NCBI GenBank assembly: GCA_002493625.1
Contig: DKZK01000013.1
Coordinates: 107,855-171,854 of the forward strand
Direction of reading: 5' to 3'
Length of the DNA: 64,000 bases
Source of the DNA: Lachnospiraceae bacterium UBA7076
GTDB lineage: Bacteria; Bacillota; Clostridia; Lachnospirales; Lachnospiraceae
The translations under genes and the position numbers were made by a program. This document shows positions 25,263 to 35,100 of this stretch, piece after piece (within the stretch, counting starts at the first letter, position 1; every line of letters begins with the position of its first letter). The notes under the pieces are model-generated. The model saw only the letters and a program-made list of their open reading frames with translations. It made no database searches and was not told where the DNA came from.

Positions 25263-27452
25263 ATGAGAGATAGAAAAAAATATAAGGTTGTTTCTTTGGC
25301 TGTTGCGGCTGCGCTTGTTACCGGTATGGCAGGCTATGCGGCAGGCGCAGACAGCGTTACAAATTTAAAAGAAGTACAGTTGCAGGAGGTGTCAGCAGAG
25401 GCAGGCACAAGCATAAGTGATGCCACGGATATTTCTTTGGCTGAGGCATCGGATGAAACGTCGGATAAAGCATCAGGTGAATCAATAATTGACAATAAAG
25501 CGGAGGCGGGCAAGGAGGAAACGGTATATGTTCTCGCAAGCGCTGACGGTACAATAAATAAGGTGATAGTAAGTGATTGGCTGAAAAATCCTAAAAATCT
25601 TGACCTGCTGGAGGATGTATCGGAGCTTGACAACATAGAAAATGTTAAGGGCTATGAAAGCTATAAAATAAACCCTGACAATATGAAGATATGGGAAGCT
25701 GATGGAAATGACATCTATTATCAGGGCACGACAAACAAGGAGCTCCCCGTCGATGTCAAAATAAGCTATAAGCTTGATGGCAAGGCAGTGTCAGCAACTG
25801 AGCTGGCAGGAAAAAGCGGAAAGGTAACCATAAGATTTGATTATAAAAATAATGAATCCCAGACGGTTCTGATTGACGGAAAAGAAGAAACCATATATGT
25901 GCCGTTTGTGATGGTAACCGGAATGGTGGTTGACGATTCCAAATTTACAAATATAACGGTTTCAAACGGAAAAATAATAAATGACGGGGATAAAAGCATC
26001 GTTATGGCACTTGCGCTTCCGGGATTGCAGGAAAGCCTCGCACTGTCTGAGGAAGAATTTGAGTTTCCCGATTACGTTGAAATCACGGCGGACGTGAAGG
26101 ACTTTTCGATGGCGACCACAATAACGCTCGCAACAAATGATGTTTTCAATTCCCTTGATTTAGATGACATAAGTACGCTGGAGGATTTACAGACTTCCCT
26201 TGATACGCTTTCCTCCTCATCAATTGCCCTTGTGGACGGTTCATCGGCGCTTTATGACGGAATAGAATTGCTGATCAGTAAGTCGCAGACACTTGTATCG
26301 GGCGTAAATGATTTGCATACAGGCGCGGGCGCAGTAAACACCGGAGCTGCTCAGATAAGTGACGGAGCCACTCAGATAAGCACAGGAGCGCAAGCGCTGG
26401 ACGCCGGGATAATACAGCTTAATCAGGGACTTGCAACACTTAGTGGGAACAGCCAGGATTTAAGGGACGGAGCATCGCAGGTGTTTGAATCACTCCTTGC
26501 AATGGCAGACAGTCAGCTTGCGGCAGCGGGTCTTTCCGTTCCAAAGCTTACAATTGAAAATTATAAGGAAACCCTGAATGGTGTTCTCGGTTCGTTAAAC
26601 AGTGATGCCGTATACAGCATGGCATACAATACGGCGCTTTCACAGGTCACGGAGGCAGTAAATGCAGGCAGACCGACAATACGCGCTGAGGTTGAAAAAG
26701 CAGTGAGAGCACAGGTGCTTCAGGGTGTGCTTGATTCGCAGGGACTTGGAATGACGGTTGCAGACTATGAGGCTGCCGTTGCCGCAGGCTCTGTAGATGA
26801 GGCTACAAAAGCGGCAATTGATGGCGCTGTAGAAGCGACTGTTGCAGGCCCTGACATGCAGGCTGTCATTGATGCGAATACTGAGGCAAAGGTGCAATCT
26901 CTCATAAATGATAATATGAATTCAGCAGATGTTACCACAAAGATAAATGCTGCCGTTACCCAGGCACAGTCGGGGGCAGGAAGCATACAGGCGCTTATGG
27001 CGCAGCTTGACAGCTACAAAGCTTTTTATGACGGTGTTGTCACCTATACTCAGGGTGTAGATACGGCATACAGCGGAAGCAGTCAGCTTGTAAGCGGCTC
27101 TGCTGAGCTTAATGCAGGCGCGCAAAATCTGTCATCAGGCGCAACCACTCTGACAGCAGGAACAAATACATTGTATTCAGGAATGGAAACCTTAAAGAAT
27201 GGAACGGAGGCTCTTGTGTCGGGAGAAAATGAGCTCTCTGACGGTTCCGAACAGCTTTTGAACGGCATGAAGGAATTTAATGAAAAGGGTATACAGAAGC
27301 TTGTGGAGGCATTTGACGGAGATGTGGAGCTTCTTATAACGAGAATAAAGGCAATCGTGGATGTGTCAAAGGATTATCAGACCTTTGCAGGCAAGGCTGA
27401 CGATGTAAGGGGAACTGTAAAATTTATATACAGAACCGATACTATAGAGTAA
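25263..27452 (+). CDS. Secreted xxxLxxG heptad-repeat protein, MMPL partner
   Basis: 729 residues with a signal peptide (MRDRKKYKVVSLAVAAALVTGMAGYAAGA), an acidic linker, a beta-rich region (about residues 80-300) and long stretches of the X-X-X-Leu-X-X-Gly heptad found in YhgE/Pip-type proteins (for example LSSGATTLTAGTNTLYSGMETLKNG, split here as two regions at about 320-400 and 600-670). An Ala/Gln-rich coiled region lies between. No C-terminal membrane helix is seen, so it is released or held by the transporter. Such proteins are regularly encoded beside MMPL genes. AAGGAGG fixes the start. Confidence 0.85.
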   Translation: MRDRKKYKVVSLAVAAALVTGMAGYAAGADSVTNLKEVQLQEVSAEAGTSISDATDISLAEASDETSDKASGESIIDNKAEAGKEETVYVLASADGTINKVIVSDWLKNPKNLDLLEDVSELDNIENVKGYESYKINPDNMKIWEADGNDIYYQGTTNKELPVDVKISYKLDGKAVSATELAGKSGKVTIRFDYKNNESQTVLIDGKEETIYVPFVMVTGMVVDDSKFTNITVSNGKIINDGDKSIVMALALPGLQESLALSEEEFEFPDYVEITADVKDFSMATTITLATNDVFNSLDLDDISTLEDLQTSLDTLSSSSIALVDGSSALYDGIELLISKSQTLVSGVNDLHTGAGAVNTGAAQISDGATQISTGAQALDAGIIQLNQGLATLSGNSQDLRDGASQVFESLLAMADSQLAAAGLSVPKLTIENYKETLNGVLGSLNSDAVYSMAYNTALSQVTEAVNAGRPTIRAEVEKAVRAQVLQGVLDSQGLGMTVADYEAAVAAGSVDEATKAAIDGAVEATVAGPDMQAVIDANTEAKVQSLINDNMNSADVTTKINAAVTQAQSGAGSIQALMAQLDSYKAFYDGVVTYTQGVDTAYSGSSQLVSGSAELNAGAQNLSSGATTLTAGTNTLYSGMETLKNGTEALVSGENELSDGSEQLLNGMKEFNEKGIQKLVEAFDGDVELLITRIKAIVDVSKDYQTFAGKADDVRGTVKFIYRTDTIE

Positions 27453-27512
27453 CTTATTTTATCGTAGCTTATTTTGCCATTAAAATAGTTTTATTCTCTG
27501 CGGAAAGTATGA

Positions 27513-27546
27513 TATAATGGGGCTGTCGTGTTAGTGCGGCAGCCCT
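27513..27546 (+). promoter_or_regulatory. -10 box and GGGGCTG hairpin before the SMC-type operon
   Basis: TATAAT (27513-27518) is immediately followed by GGGGCTG...CAGCCC(T) (27519-27546) and TATTATTTTG. The hairpin opens with GGGGCTGTCG like R1. It could act as an attenuator or weak terminator in the leader of the operon that begins at 27575. Confidence 0.45.
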
Positions 27547-27574
27547 ATTATTTTGCAAGGAGAATGTATTACAT

Positions 27575-28189
27575 ATGAATTTTCTGGCGGTTAATATAAT
27601 CAGCATAGGTATGTTTGTTATTATATTGCTTATGCTGACCGTACTCAAAAACACTATAAGCATTGGAATTACCATAGCCTTTGCCCTTGTGTGGCTTTTT
27701 TATACAATTGGAGCAAATGTTATGCTTTTAAAGGGGCAGAAGGCAAACGAAAAACTTAAGGGCAGTGACAGAGGGGGATTTTTTAAAAAGCAGATTGATG
27801 CCATAAGCAGACAATATGAGAGCATAAAGTCAAGGGAGGAATTTTTTGCAGAAAATACTCAGGACAGCATGAAGGACATGTATTATAAAATACTGGAGCA
27901 GATGCATTCCAACATTGACAGCGCTTCGGCATATATAGCGACTTACGATTATTATACAAAACCTGAACCGGCATATCTGAATAATCTGTGTGAGCAGGGA
28001 GATATTCTTGTAGATAAATTTAACAGGCTGGTTGAGCAGATTGTGGACATAGATACAAATTTAACCACACTTGACATGGCGTACGTGGACGACCTGCTAA
28101 GCTGCCTTGAGGAGGTAAAAAAGAAGGAGCTTGGAGAGACGGATTACGAGGTCAATGCGCCTGATACAAGGAAAAAAACGCGTATATAA
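27575..28189 (+). CDS. Two-TM protein of unknown function, first gene of Jet-like operon
   Basis: 204 residues: two membrane helices (about 5-25 and 30-50), then a cytoplasmic, alpha-helical, charged domain (about 60-200) with a Lys/Arg-rich tail. The only usable ATG is at 27575, with AAGGAG 12 nt upstream. It is followed by the VWA fusion gene after 22 bp, and then JetA-, JetB- and JetC-like genes with short gaps, so it is probably the first gene of one transcript. I do not recognise the family. It could anchor the complex at the membrane, which is inference from position. Confidence 0.72.
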   Translation: MNFLAVNIISIGMFVIILLMLTVLKNTISIGITIAFALVWLFYTIGANVMLLKGQKANEKLKGSDRGGFFKKQIDAISRQYESIKSREEFFAENTQDSMKDMYYKILEQMHSNIDSASAYIATYDYYTKPEPAYLNNLCEQGDILVDKFNRLVEQIVDIDTNLTTLDMAYVDDLLSCLEEVKKKELGETDYEVNAPDTRKKTRI

Positions 28190-28211
28190 TAATGAAAGGG
28201 AGAAGACGAAA

Positions 28212-29870
28212 ATGAACAACAGATCAAAAGGGATAATAATCTGTGGGGTTATCGCAGTAATTATAATGGCAGGCACCATTATGTCCCTGCTGGGTAAAAA
28301 TCTTGCCGGAAAGAATGAAAGGGATGATAAGCCTGTTGAGGAATTGATGAAGGATATAAGCGTTACGGAGGCAAAGCCGAAAAAGGGTACGGTGTCCCTT
28401 GAGGATGACACGCTGTATGACGAGCTTCCGAATATTGACAAATATCCGCTTGCAGTGCAGGGATATGGTGACATTGATATTGAGATATTTACCTCCGGTG
28501 AAAAGGCAGGCAATGATACGGACAATTTCCTTATTGAGGCTGCTGAAAAGTTTAACGAGGGAGGATATACCCTTGAAAACGGAAAAACCATAAGTATTTC
28601 CGTACGTTCCGTAAGCTCGGGACTTGCCGCGGATTATATCCGTTCAGGAAGATATTATCCGGATTTGTATACGCCGTCAAATGAGCTGTTTGGTGAATTT
28701 GCAAAGGCGGACGGAGCAAATCTTGACCTGCTTGCAGACCGGCTTGTGGGAAACACGGCAGGAATACTCGTCAAGAAAGATTCGGGCTACACGGATGTAA
28801 ACAGCGTAATCAATGACGTTAAATCGGGAAAGCTTAATCTGGGATATACAAATCCCCAGACGAGCGCAACCGGACTCAATCTTCTTATTGAGATTTTAAA
28901 AACCTCAGATGAGAGTAACATGTTCAGCGATACGGCAATCGAAGCATTTTCAACCTTTAACGGCAATATCCCTTATATCGCATACACAACCCAGCAGATG
29001 CGTGACAGCGCCGGAAAGGGTAATTTTGATGCAATTGTGTCAGAGTATCAGGCGTACATAAACGACAAAAATCTTGTAAATCAATATGATTTTATACCGT
29101 TTGGAACAAGACATGATAATCCGCTTTATATCGTTAATAAAAATAACAAGTCGCCGGAAGAAATAGAGGCAATGAATATAATCAGGGATTATCTGCTTGG
29201 CAGTGACGCTCAGGCGATAGCTGCAAGAAACGGCTTTAATGCCAATGACGACTATAAGGATGATTACACTACAAGCGGCTCCGAGATTGTTCAGGCGCTG
29301 GAGGTATACAAAAGATACAAGGACAGCGGAAATGACATTATTGCGGTTTTCGTTGCTGACTGTTCCGGAAGCATGGACGGTGAACCGATGCAGCAGCTTA
29401 AGTATAGTCTGTCCAACGGAGCCAAGTATATAAATGACAACAATTATATCGGTATGGTAAGCTACTCAAACGATGTGACAATAGAGCTTCCGATTGCGCC
29501 ATTTGACTTTAATCAGAGAAGCTATTTTCAGGGAGCCATCGACGGGCTTCAGGCTTCGGGAAGCACATATACATATGAGGCCTTAGTTGTGGCAATCGAT
29601 ATGGTGCAGAAAAAGCAGGCGGAACATCCGGATGCCAAATGTATGATTATACTTTTGTCGGATGGACAGTCAAACGGCAGGCTGGAATTAGATAAAGTAA
29701 AGGGCACCATTGCAAATGCAAAGATACCTGTTTACACCATAGGATATGGCGACAGCGCAGATACAGATGAGTTGCAGAGCCTGTCAGGAATAAATGAAGC
29801 TGCAAGCATTAATGCGGACAGCGAGGATATTATTTACAAGATAAAGAGCTTGTTCAACAGTCAGTTGTAG
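28212..29870 (+). CDS. Membrane-anchored solute-binding / VWA-domain fusion protein
   Basis: 552 residues. An N-terminal helix (about 7-27) anchors the protein; the rest is predicted outside the membrane. Residues about 75-350 resemble a type 2 periplasmic solute-binding fold (YPDLYTPSNELFGEF, LNLGYTNPQTSATGLNLLIE, FDAIVSEYQAYI). Residues about 375-545 are a VWA domain with an intact metal-binding site: DCSGSMDG (Asp near residue 383), the Thr in SGSTYTYEAL, and LLSDGQSNGR. The ATG at 28212 follows GGGAG; earlier in-frame ATGs lie in the upstream gene. VWA domains bind partner proteins through Mg2+. Its place between a two-TM protein and a Jet-like SMC complex is unusual. Confidence 0.82.
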   Translation: MNNRSKGIIICGVIAVIIMAGTIMSLLGKNLAGKNERDDKPVEELMKDISVTEAKPKKGTVSLEDDTLYDELPNIDKYPLAVQGYGDIDIEIFTSGEKAGNDTDNFLIEAAEKFNEGGYTLENGKTISISVRSVSSGLAADYIRSGRYYPDLYTPSNELFGEFAKADGANLDLLADRLVGNTAGILVKKDSGYTDVNSVINDVKSGKLNLGYTNPQTSATGLNLLIEILKTSDESNMFSDTAIEAFSTFNGNIPYIAYTTQQMRDSAGKGNFDAIVSEYQAYINDKNLVNQYDFIPFGTRHDNPLYIVNKNNKSPEEIEAMNIIRDYLLGSDAQAIAARNGFNANDDYKDDYTTSGSEIVQALEVYKRYKDSGNDIIAVFVADCSGSMDGEPMQQLKYSLSNGAKYINDNNYIGMVSYSNDVTIELPIAPFDFNQRSYFQGAIDGLQASGSTYTYEALVVAIDMVQKKQAEHPDAKCMIILLSDGQSNGRLELDKVKGTIANAKIPVYTIGYGDSADTDELQSLSGINEAASINADSEDIIYKIKSLFNSQL

Positions 29871-29889
29871 GAAAGGTACCGGTCCGAAA

Positions 29890-31461
29890 ATGGCATTAAA
29901 ACACGTGATGATAAATGAAATAATATCAGAGCACAGTACGAGAATGCAGAACCTGAAAAAATATTATCCGTTCTTTGTGCTTAGCGAGACTACGTTTTCC
30001 CAGTATAAGGAGGGGAAATATAGTCTTCTTGACATGGGCTATATCACCATGGCATCTTTAAGATTTTTTATCAACGAAAATAATTTCCATGAAAAGGACA
30101 TCACTTACGAGGAGTACGAGAAATTTCTCACGGAGCTGCTCCGGCGGGACTTTGATATTGAGGAGGAGCCGGAGGAGGAACGGCAGCTTGCGCTTTACAT
30201 TTTTGACAAGCTGAAAAATGACGGACGGGCATTTGAGTTTAAATTTTATGACCCGGAAACAAAGACGGACAAAATCGCCAGAGTGAAGCTTATTGACAGC
30301 AGGGTGGAAAACGGAGCGGTCTACTACTACATAACCTCCGAGGGCATTGAGTTTTATCTTGATACAAAGGAGATAAAGGACGAGAGCAGGATTAACATTT
30401 CCCAGCTTCTTCTGGAGAAGCTTATAAGCTCAAATAATTTTAAGGGCGGTATCGATGTTGTAAAACGGATTAACAGTCAGGTGAAGCAGCTTTCCCTTGA
30501 AAAGGAAAATGTTTTGAAGCTTCTTGGCGTGGACATATTTGAGGGTACAAGGGCATACGAACAGTATATGGAAACGACTGCAAAGTGGTTCAGCGACGAG
30601 CAGAAGCTTTTTGCGAAAAACAAGGCGCTGGTGGATAAGGCGATAGAGCGCGCCGGCTCCCCGGACAGCGAGGGAGGCACGCAAGGGCTGCGGTCAAAAA
30701 CCCTTGAGGATATCAGCAGCCTTGAAACAGAGCTTAAGAAAACAATATATAATCACAGCCAGCTTATTTCCGAAACCGTGGAGCTTACAAAGCTTGCGGA
30801 TTCCATAATAAGCAGGGCAAAGCTCAGGAAATTAAGACCTGTATTTGATTTCAGGCAGATGATGTCCAAGCTGATGGAACGGGACAGGCCCGCAGATATG
30901 GAGCATGTGCTTATGCCTTTTTTTGCACCGAAGCTTAACAAGTCATTTTCCATAAGAAGCATAGACAATATGCTTTCACTGAAAAATGATGATAAGGATA
31001 AAGGGGAAAAGCTGGAAAAAAATGTTCTGGACCCGGATTTCAAATATGACGACGAGATACTGGATGCAAAGATTGGAAAAAATTTTTATATGTTGTTTAT
31101 GGAGCTGTCAGACCAGATAAAAAAGTGGAATAAAATAGATTTGAAGCAGTTTAACGGTATTCTGGAAATAAAGTTTGGTAATGAAATATATTCAAACAGG
31201 GATTATTACTCCTTTCTGGCGCATCTGGCGGGGAAGGACGGCTACGACATAAAAAAAATGCTTGAAAAGCAGGATACCATGCTTGAGGAAATGATTGTCA
31301 CACATATGACGGAGGAGGACGTGACAAGATTTGGGGATATGTCATTTTCCATAGAGCCAAACAGTGATGAGATTATAAATCTCATGCCGGGAGACGCTTC
31401 GGGGGAGGATGCCGGGAAGATGTTTGTAACGGATATGGTTTTTGAGAGGAGGAACGGGTAG
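29890..31461 (+). CDS. JetA-like (MukF/kleisin-type) subunit, DUF5716 family
   Basis: 523 residues. The N-terminus (INEIISEHSTRMQNLKKYYPFFVLSE) and general layout match the JetA/DUF5716 family of Wadjet systems: N-terminal winged-helix region, mixed middle region with an acidic EEEPEEER stretch, long helical segment (about 200-330), and a C-terminal domain expected to contact the SMC heads. In Wadjet this kleisin-like protein bridges the JetC ATPase heads and recruits JetB. The next gene starts 2 bp after its stop. Whether it defends against plasmids or acts as a chromosome condensin (MukF/MksF-like) cannot be told from sequence. Confidence 0.8.
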   Translation: MALKHVMINEIISEHSTRMQNLKKYYPFFVLSETTFSQYKEGKYSLLDMGYITMASLRFFINENNFHEKDITYEEYEKFLTELLRRDFDIEEEPEEERQLALYIFDKLKNDGRAFEFKFYDPETKTDKIARVKLIDSRVENGAVYYYITSEGIEFYLDTKEIKDESRINISQLLLEKLISSNNFKGGIDVVKRINSQVKQLSLEKENVLKLLGVDIFEGTRAYEQYMETTAKWFSDEQKLFAKNKALVDKAIERAGSPDSEGGTQGLRSKTLEDISSLETELKKTIYNHSQLISETVELTKLADSIISRAKLRKLRPVFDFRQMMSKLMERDRPADMEHVLMPFFAPKLNKSFSIRSIDNMLSLKNDDKDKGEKLEKNVLDPDFKYDDEILDAKIGKNFYMLFMELSDQIKKWNKIDLKQFNGILEIKFGNEIYSNRDYYSFLAHLAGKDGYDIKKMLEKQDTMLEEMIVTHMTEEDVTRFGDMSFSIEPNSDEIINLMPGDASGEDAGKMFVTDMVFERRNG

Positions 31462-31463
31462 AC

Positions 31464-32177
31464 ATGGAGGAAAAAAGTCTTGAAAAGGCACTGGATATAT
31501 ATTCCACACTGATAACAGGGCAGGAGGTGTCCCGTTCCAACCCGGATACAAGAGAGCTTTATGAGGAATATTACGGCAATCAGGCAGTTTACGATATTAC
31601 AAACCGGCTTATGAAAAAGCTGAACCTGAATGTTTATGAGTACGAGGATTCCATATACATAACGGCAGGGGACGGAAACCGTATATTCGGGTACACCAAT
31701 GACGACATGAAAAGACTGCTGGGACTTCGGGTAAACAAGGAACTTTACATGGTGTATTTCATTATGTACAATGCCCTGCTTTCGTTCTATCAGGATTCCG
31801 CCTCCTATCAGGTCAAAGAGTATGTGAAGCTCTCCGATATGCTTGAGCAGGTAAGCTCCTATCTTTCAAGAATAACGTCAGATTTATCGGTTTATTCCAT
31901 GAGCGAGCTTGAGGAGGACAGCTTTAAGACAATCGCCCTTCTGTGGGACGAGCTTCCCGCCGTAACTTCAGACGACAAGGATAAAAACAGGGCGTCAAGG
32001 GCGTCGCGCGTCGGCTACATTAAGCTTACCTTTAATTTCCTTGTGGCGCAGAAGCTTTTTGTGGAGGTCGAGGACAGATACTATCCTACAAAGAGATTCA
32101 AGGCTATAGCGGAGAATTATTTTGAGGAATATAAGGGCAGGATATATAAGGTGCTGGGAGGTGAAGCGGATGCCTAG
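31464..32177 (+). CDS. JetB-like (MukE-type) subunit, DUF6063-like
   Basis: 237 residues, wholly alpha/beta soluble, no signal. The size, the tandem winged-helix character (MYNALLSFYQDS..., SRVGYIKLTFNFLVAQKLFVEVEDRYYPTKRFKAIAENYF at the C-terminus) and the place between a JetA-like and a JetC-like gene identify it as the MukE/JetB equivalent, the kite-type subunit that binds kleisin and DNA. Its end overlaps the JetC-like gene by 8 bp, so translation is coupled. Confidence 0.75.
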   Translation: MEEKSLEKALDIYSTLITGQEVSRSNPDTRELYEEYYGNQAVYDITNRLMKKLNLNVYEYEDSIYITAGDGNRIFGYTNDDMKRLLGLRVNKELYMVYFIMYNALLSFYQDSASYQVKEYVKLSDMLEQVSSYLSRITSDLSVYSMSELEEDSFKTIALLWDELPAVTSDDKDKNRASRASRVGYIKLTFNFLVAQKLFVEVEDRYYPTKRFKAIAENYFEEYKGRIYKVLGGEADA

Positions 32178-35100
32178 TATAAACAGAATAAGGGTAAATA
32201 ACGTAAAATATAATTTCGGCACCCAGTTTTATGACGACTTCACCATGAGAATGTACGGAAAAAACACCCTGTACGATCTGGCAAACGGCGGCGGAAAAAG
32301 TGTGCTTATGCTTCTCCTTATGCAGAACATGATACCAAACTGTACATTGGATGAGAAGCAGCCTATCGAAAAATTATTCAGGACGGGAAACGGAAATACG
32401 ACAATTCATTCTCTTGTGGAATGGAGACTTGACAAGGAGGACAGCACAGAGGGCTACAGATATATGACGACAGGCTTTTGCGCCAGAAAGGCAAAGGAGG
32501 CGGGGGAAGACGCCGAGACGTCAAAGGACGTTGCCTCGGTGGAATATTTTAATTACTGTATTTTTTACAGGGAGTACAATAAAAATGACATTATAAATCT
32601 GCCATTGGTAAAAAACGGTGAAAGGGTCAGCTTTCAGGGGCTCAGGACCTATTTGAAGGACCTTGAGCATAAGGATATGTCCCTTATGGTGAGGGTGTTT
32701 GACAGAAAGGGCGAATATCAGAGGTTTATAAGCGGCTACGGGCTTCACGAAAGCCAGTGGGAGATTATAAGGGGAATCAATAAAACAGAGGGACATGTAA
32801 GAACATATTTCGAAAATAACTACAAGACAACAAGACGTGTTGTTGAGGATTTGCTTATAGAGGAAATTATTGAGAAGGCGTTTATGGTAAAAACCCAGCG
32901 CGAGGATACCGGCGACGATGTCATGGCAAGAATGCTCATGGATATACGTGAGCAGCTTACAATACTTGCCAAAAAGAAGAAGGAAATGGCGGGCTATGAC
33001 CGCCAGATGGAGCTTGTGGGCGTGCTTTCCGACAAGGTAGGCTCATTTATGGATTTGTATGAGGAGCTCAGCCGCCTTGAAAATCTTATGGCAGCCATAT
33101 GCGTTACCGGCGAGGAGTTTGCAAGGGACGATGAGGAAAAAATGGCGGAGCTTGCAGGGCTTCGGGACGAAAAGCGGGCAAAGAAGGACGAGCAGAGAAA
33201 ATATATGGAATGTCTCAAGGTGGCAAGGGACAAGAATAAGCTGTCTGAAATGTATGACAATCTGGGACAGATGGAGGCTGCCATAAAGGAGACGGAGGAT
33301 AAGCTCAGGGAGCTTGTTGACGATCTGAATTTCAAGGAAGCCATGAACGAATATATTGACTATATGGCAGACAGGAAAAAATATCACAGGCATGATGCCA
33401 TGCTGAAGACGATAACGGCGCAGTCGCCCTTTGACCAGGATATGCTTCATACCTATGCATATAACATTAAAATGCGTGCGGACGCTTCCATGGCAATTGT
33501 GCAGGAAAAGATTGACGCAATTAAGGAGCAGATGCAGGAGAAAAAGGAAAACGTGGAACATAAACAGATGCTGCTTCAGGAGGCAAGGGTGGAGCAGGAG
33601 GTTTCCGCAAGAACAAAGAAGCTCTGCGATGATGAGATTGTTTCCTTAAGCGAGCAGCTTGCAGGCCTTAAGATGTCCATGAGCAAGCTTAGCTTTGCCG
33701 ATTTTGGAGAACACAGGGAGCAGGTTGAGGAGGACATAAAGGATCTGGCGTGGAAGCTTTCTGACAAGTCTGCAAAAATCAAGGAGAGCAATGAAAAGCT
33801 TAGTGAGGCAAGACTTGAGCTTTCAAGGCTTGAGGCTGCCAAGGAGGAAAATGATAAGCTCATAGAAAAGCTGGAGGCAAAGGAAAAGCAGTATAATGAG
33901 GCAAGCCAGAAGCTTGACAACATAAAGACGGTTTACGCTTCAGGCGGTGAGGAGCTTCTTACGGTAATCACGGAACGAGTAACCTCCACTGTGCTTGAAA
34001 ACGCTGCCATCGCTGATGAGATTAAGCGCCGCAAAAAAAGGATAAAGAGCCTTTCGGAGGGAAGGATTATTCCTGTCTCCTCCGCAGTGAAAAAGCTTAT
34101 GGATTATCTTGAGACAAGACACGGCATACAGGCTATGTATGGCATGGATTATATTTCTGCGCTTCCGCAGGATAAGCAGATGGAACTTTTGGAAATTAAT
34201 CCGGAGCTTCCCTATGGTCTGCTTGTGCGGGAATATGATATTATAAGGGATGACCCTAATATTTCGGGCGTCGATACAGGCAGTGAAATGGTTAATATAT
34301 TTGATATGGACGCCATTTCGGAAAAGGCTTTCATTGTGGGAGAAAATGTCCTCAGCATACATGCAGGGGCGGAATTTCTCACAAGCGAGGATACGAGGGT
34401 AAGACTTCTTGAGGAGGAGGAAGCCGGTATTAAGGAGCTTGGGTTAAAGCTTGAATTTAAGGAGGAAATGCTTGCAACCTACAGGCAGGATCAGGAGTTT
34501 ATCATCCGCATGCAGGACAGCGAGCTTATGGATGCCGCCCGCAGGCTCCGGGATGCAAGGCGTCTTATGTACGAGCAGGATTCGGAAATTGCTGCCTGTC
34601 AGGAAAAAAATAAGGATATAAAGCATGGGATAAAAATTCTGGAGCAGGAGCAGGAGGAACTGAAGGGACGTTATGAGGAAAAGCTTGGGGATGTTGGAAG
34701 GCTTGACACTATAACGAGGCTTTCCGCTTTGGTGGATGAAAAGGAAAAAATATCCGCTGAATGTAAGAAAAACATAGACAGGCTTGAGGGGGAAATAAGA
34801 GGACTTACTGCCGCCATTGAGGACGGTTCAAAGGCTGATGAGGAAGCCTGCGCAAATCTTGAGGCGCTTGAGAAAAAGCTTCAGGATATGGTTACGGAGT
34901 GGGAGGTACATTACAAGCCGTACTATAACATTGATAAGCCGTATGATGTGCTTACGTTAAGCGATGATGATATAAAGGCAAGGTTTACGGCAATGCTTGA
35001 CGAGGGCAGGGATGAGATAAAGACCATTGAGGATAAAAAGCTTGTTATGGAAACCCTGAAAAATGCAATGGACAGAACGCTTAAGGCGATTGAAAAAAGA

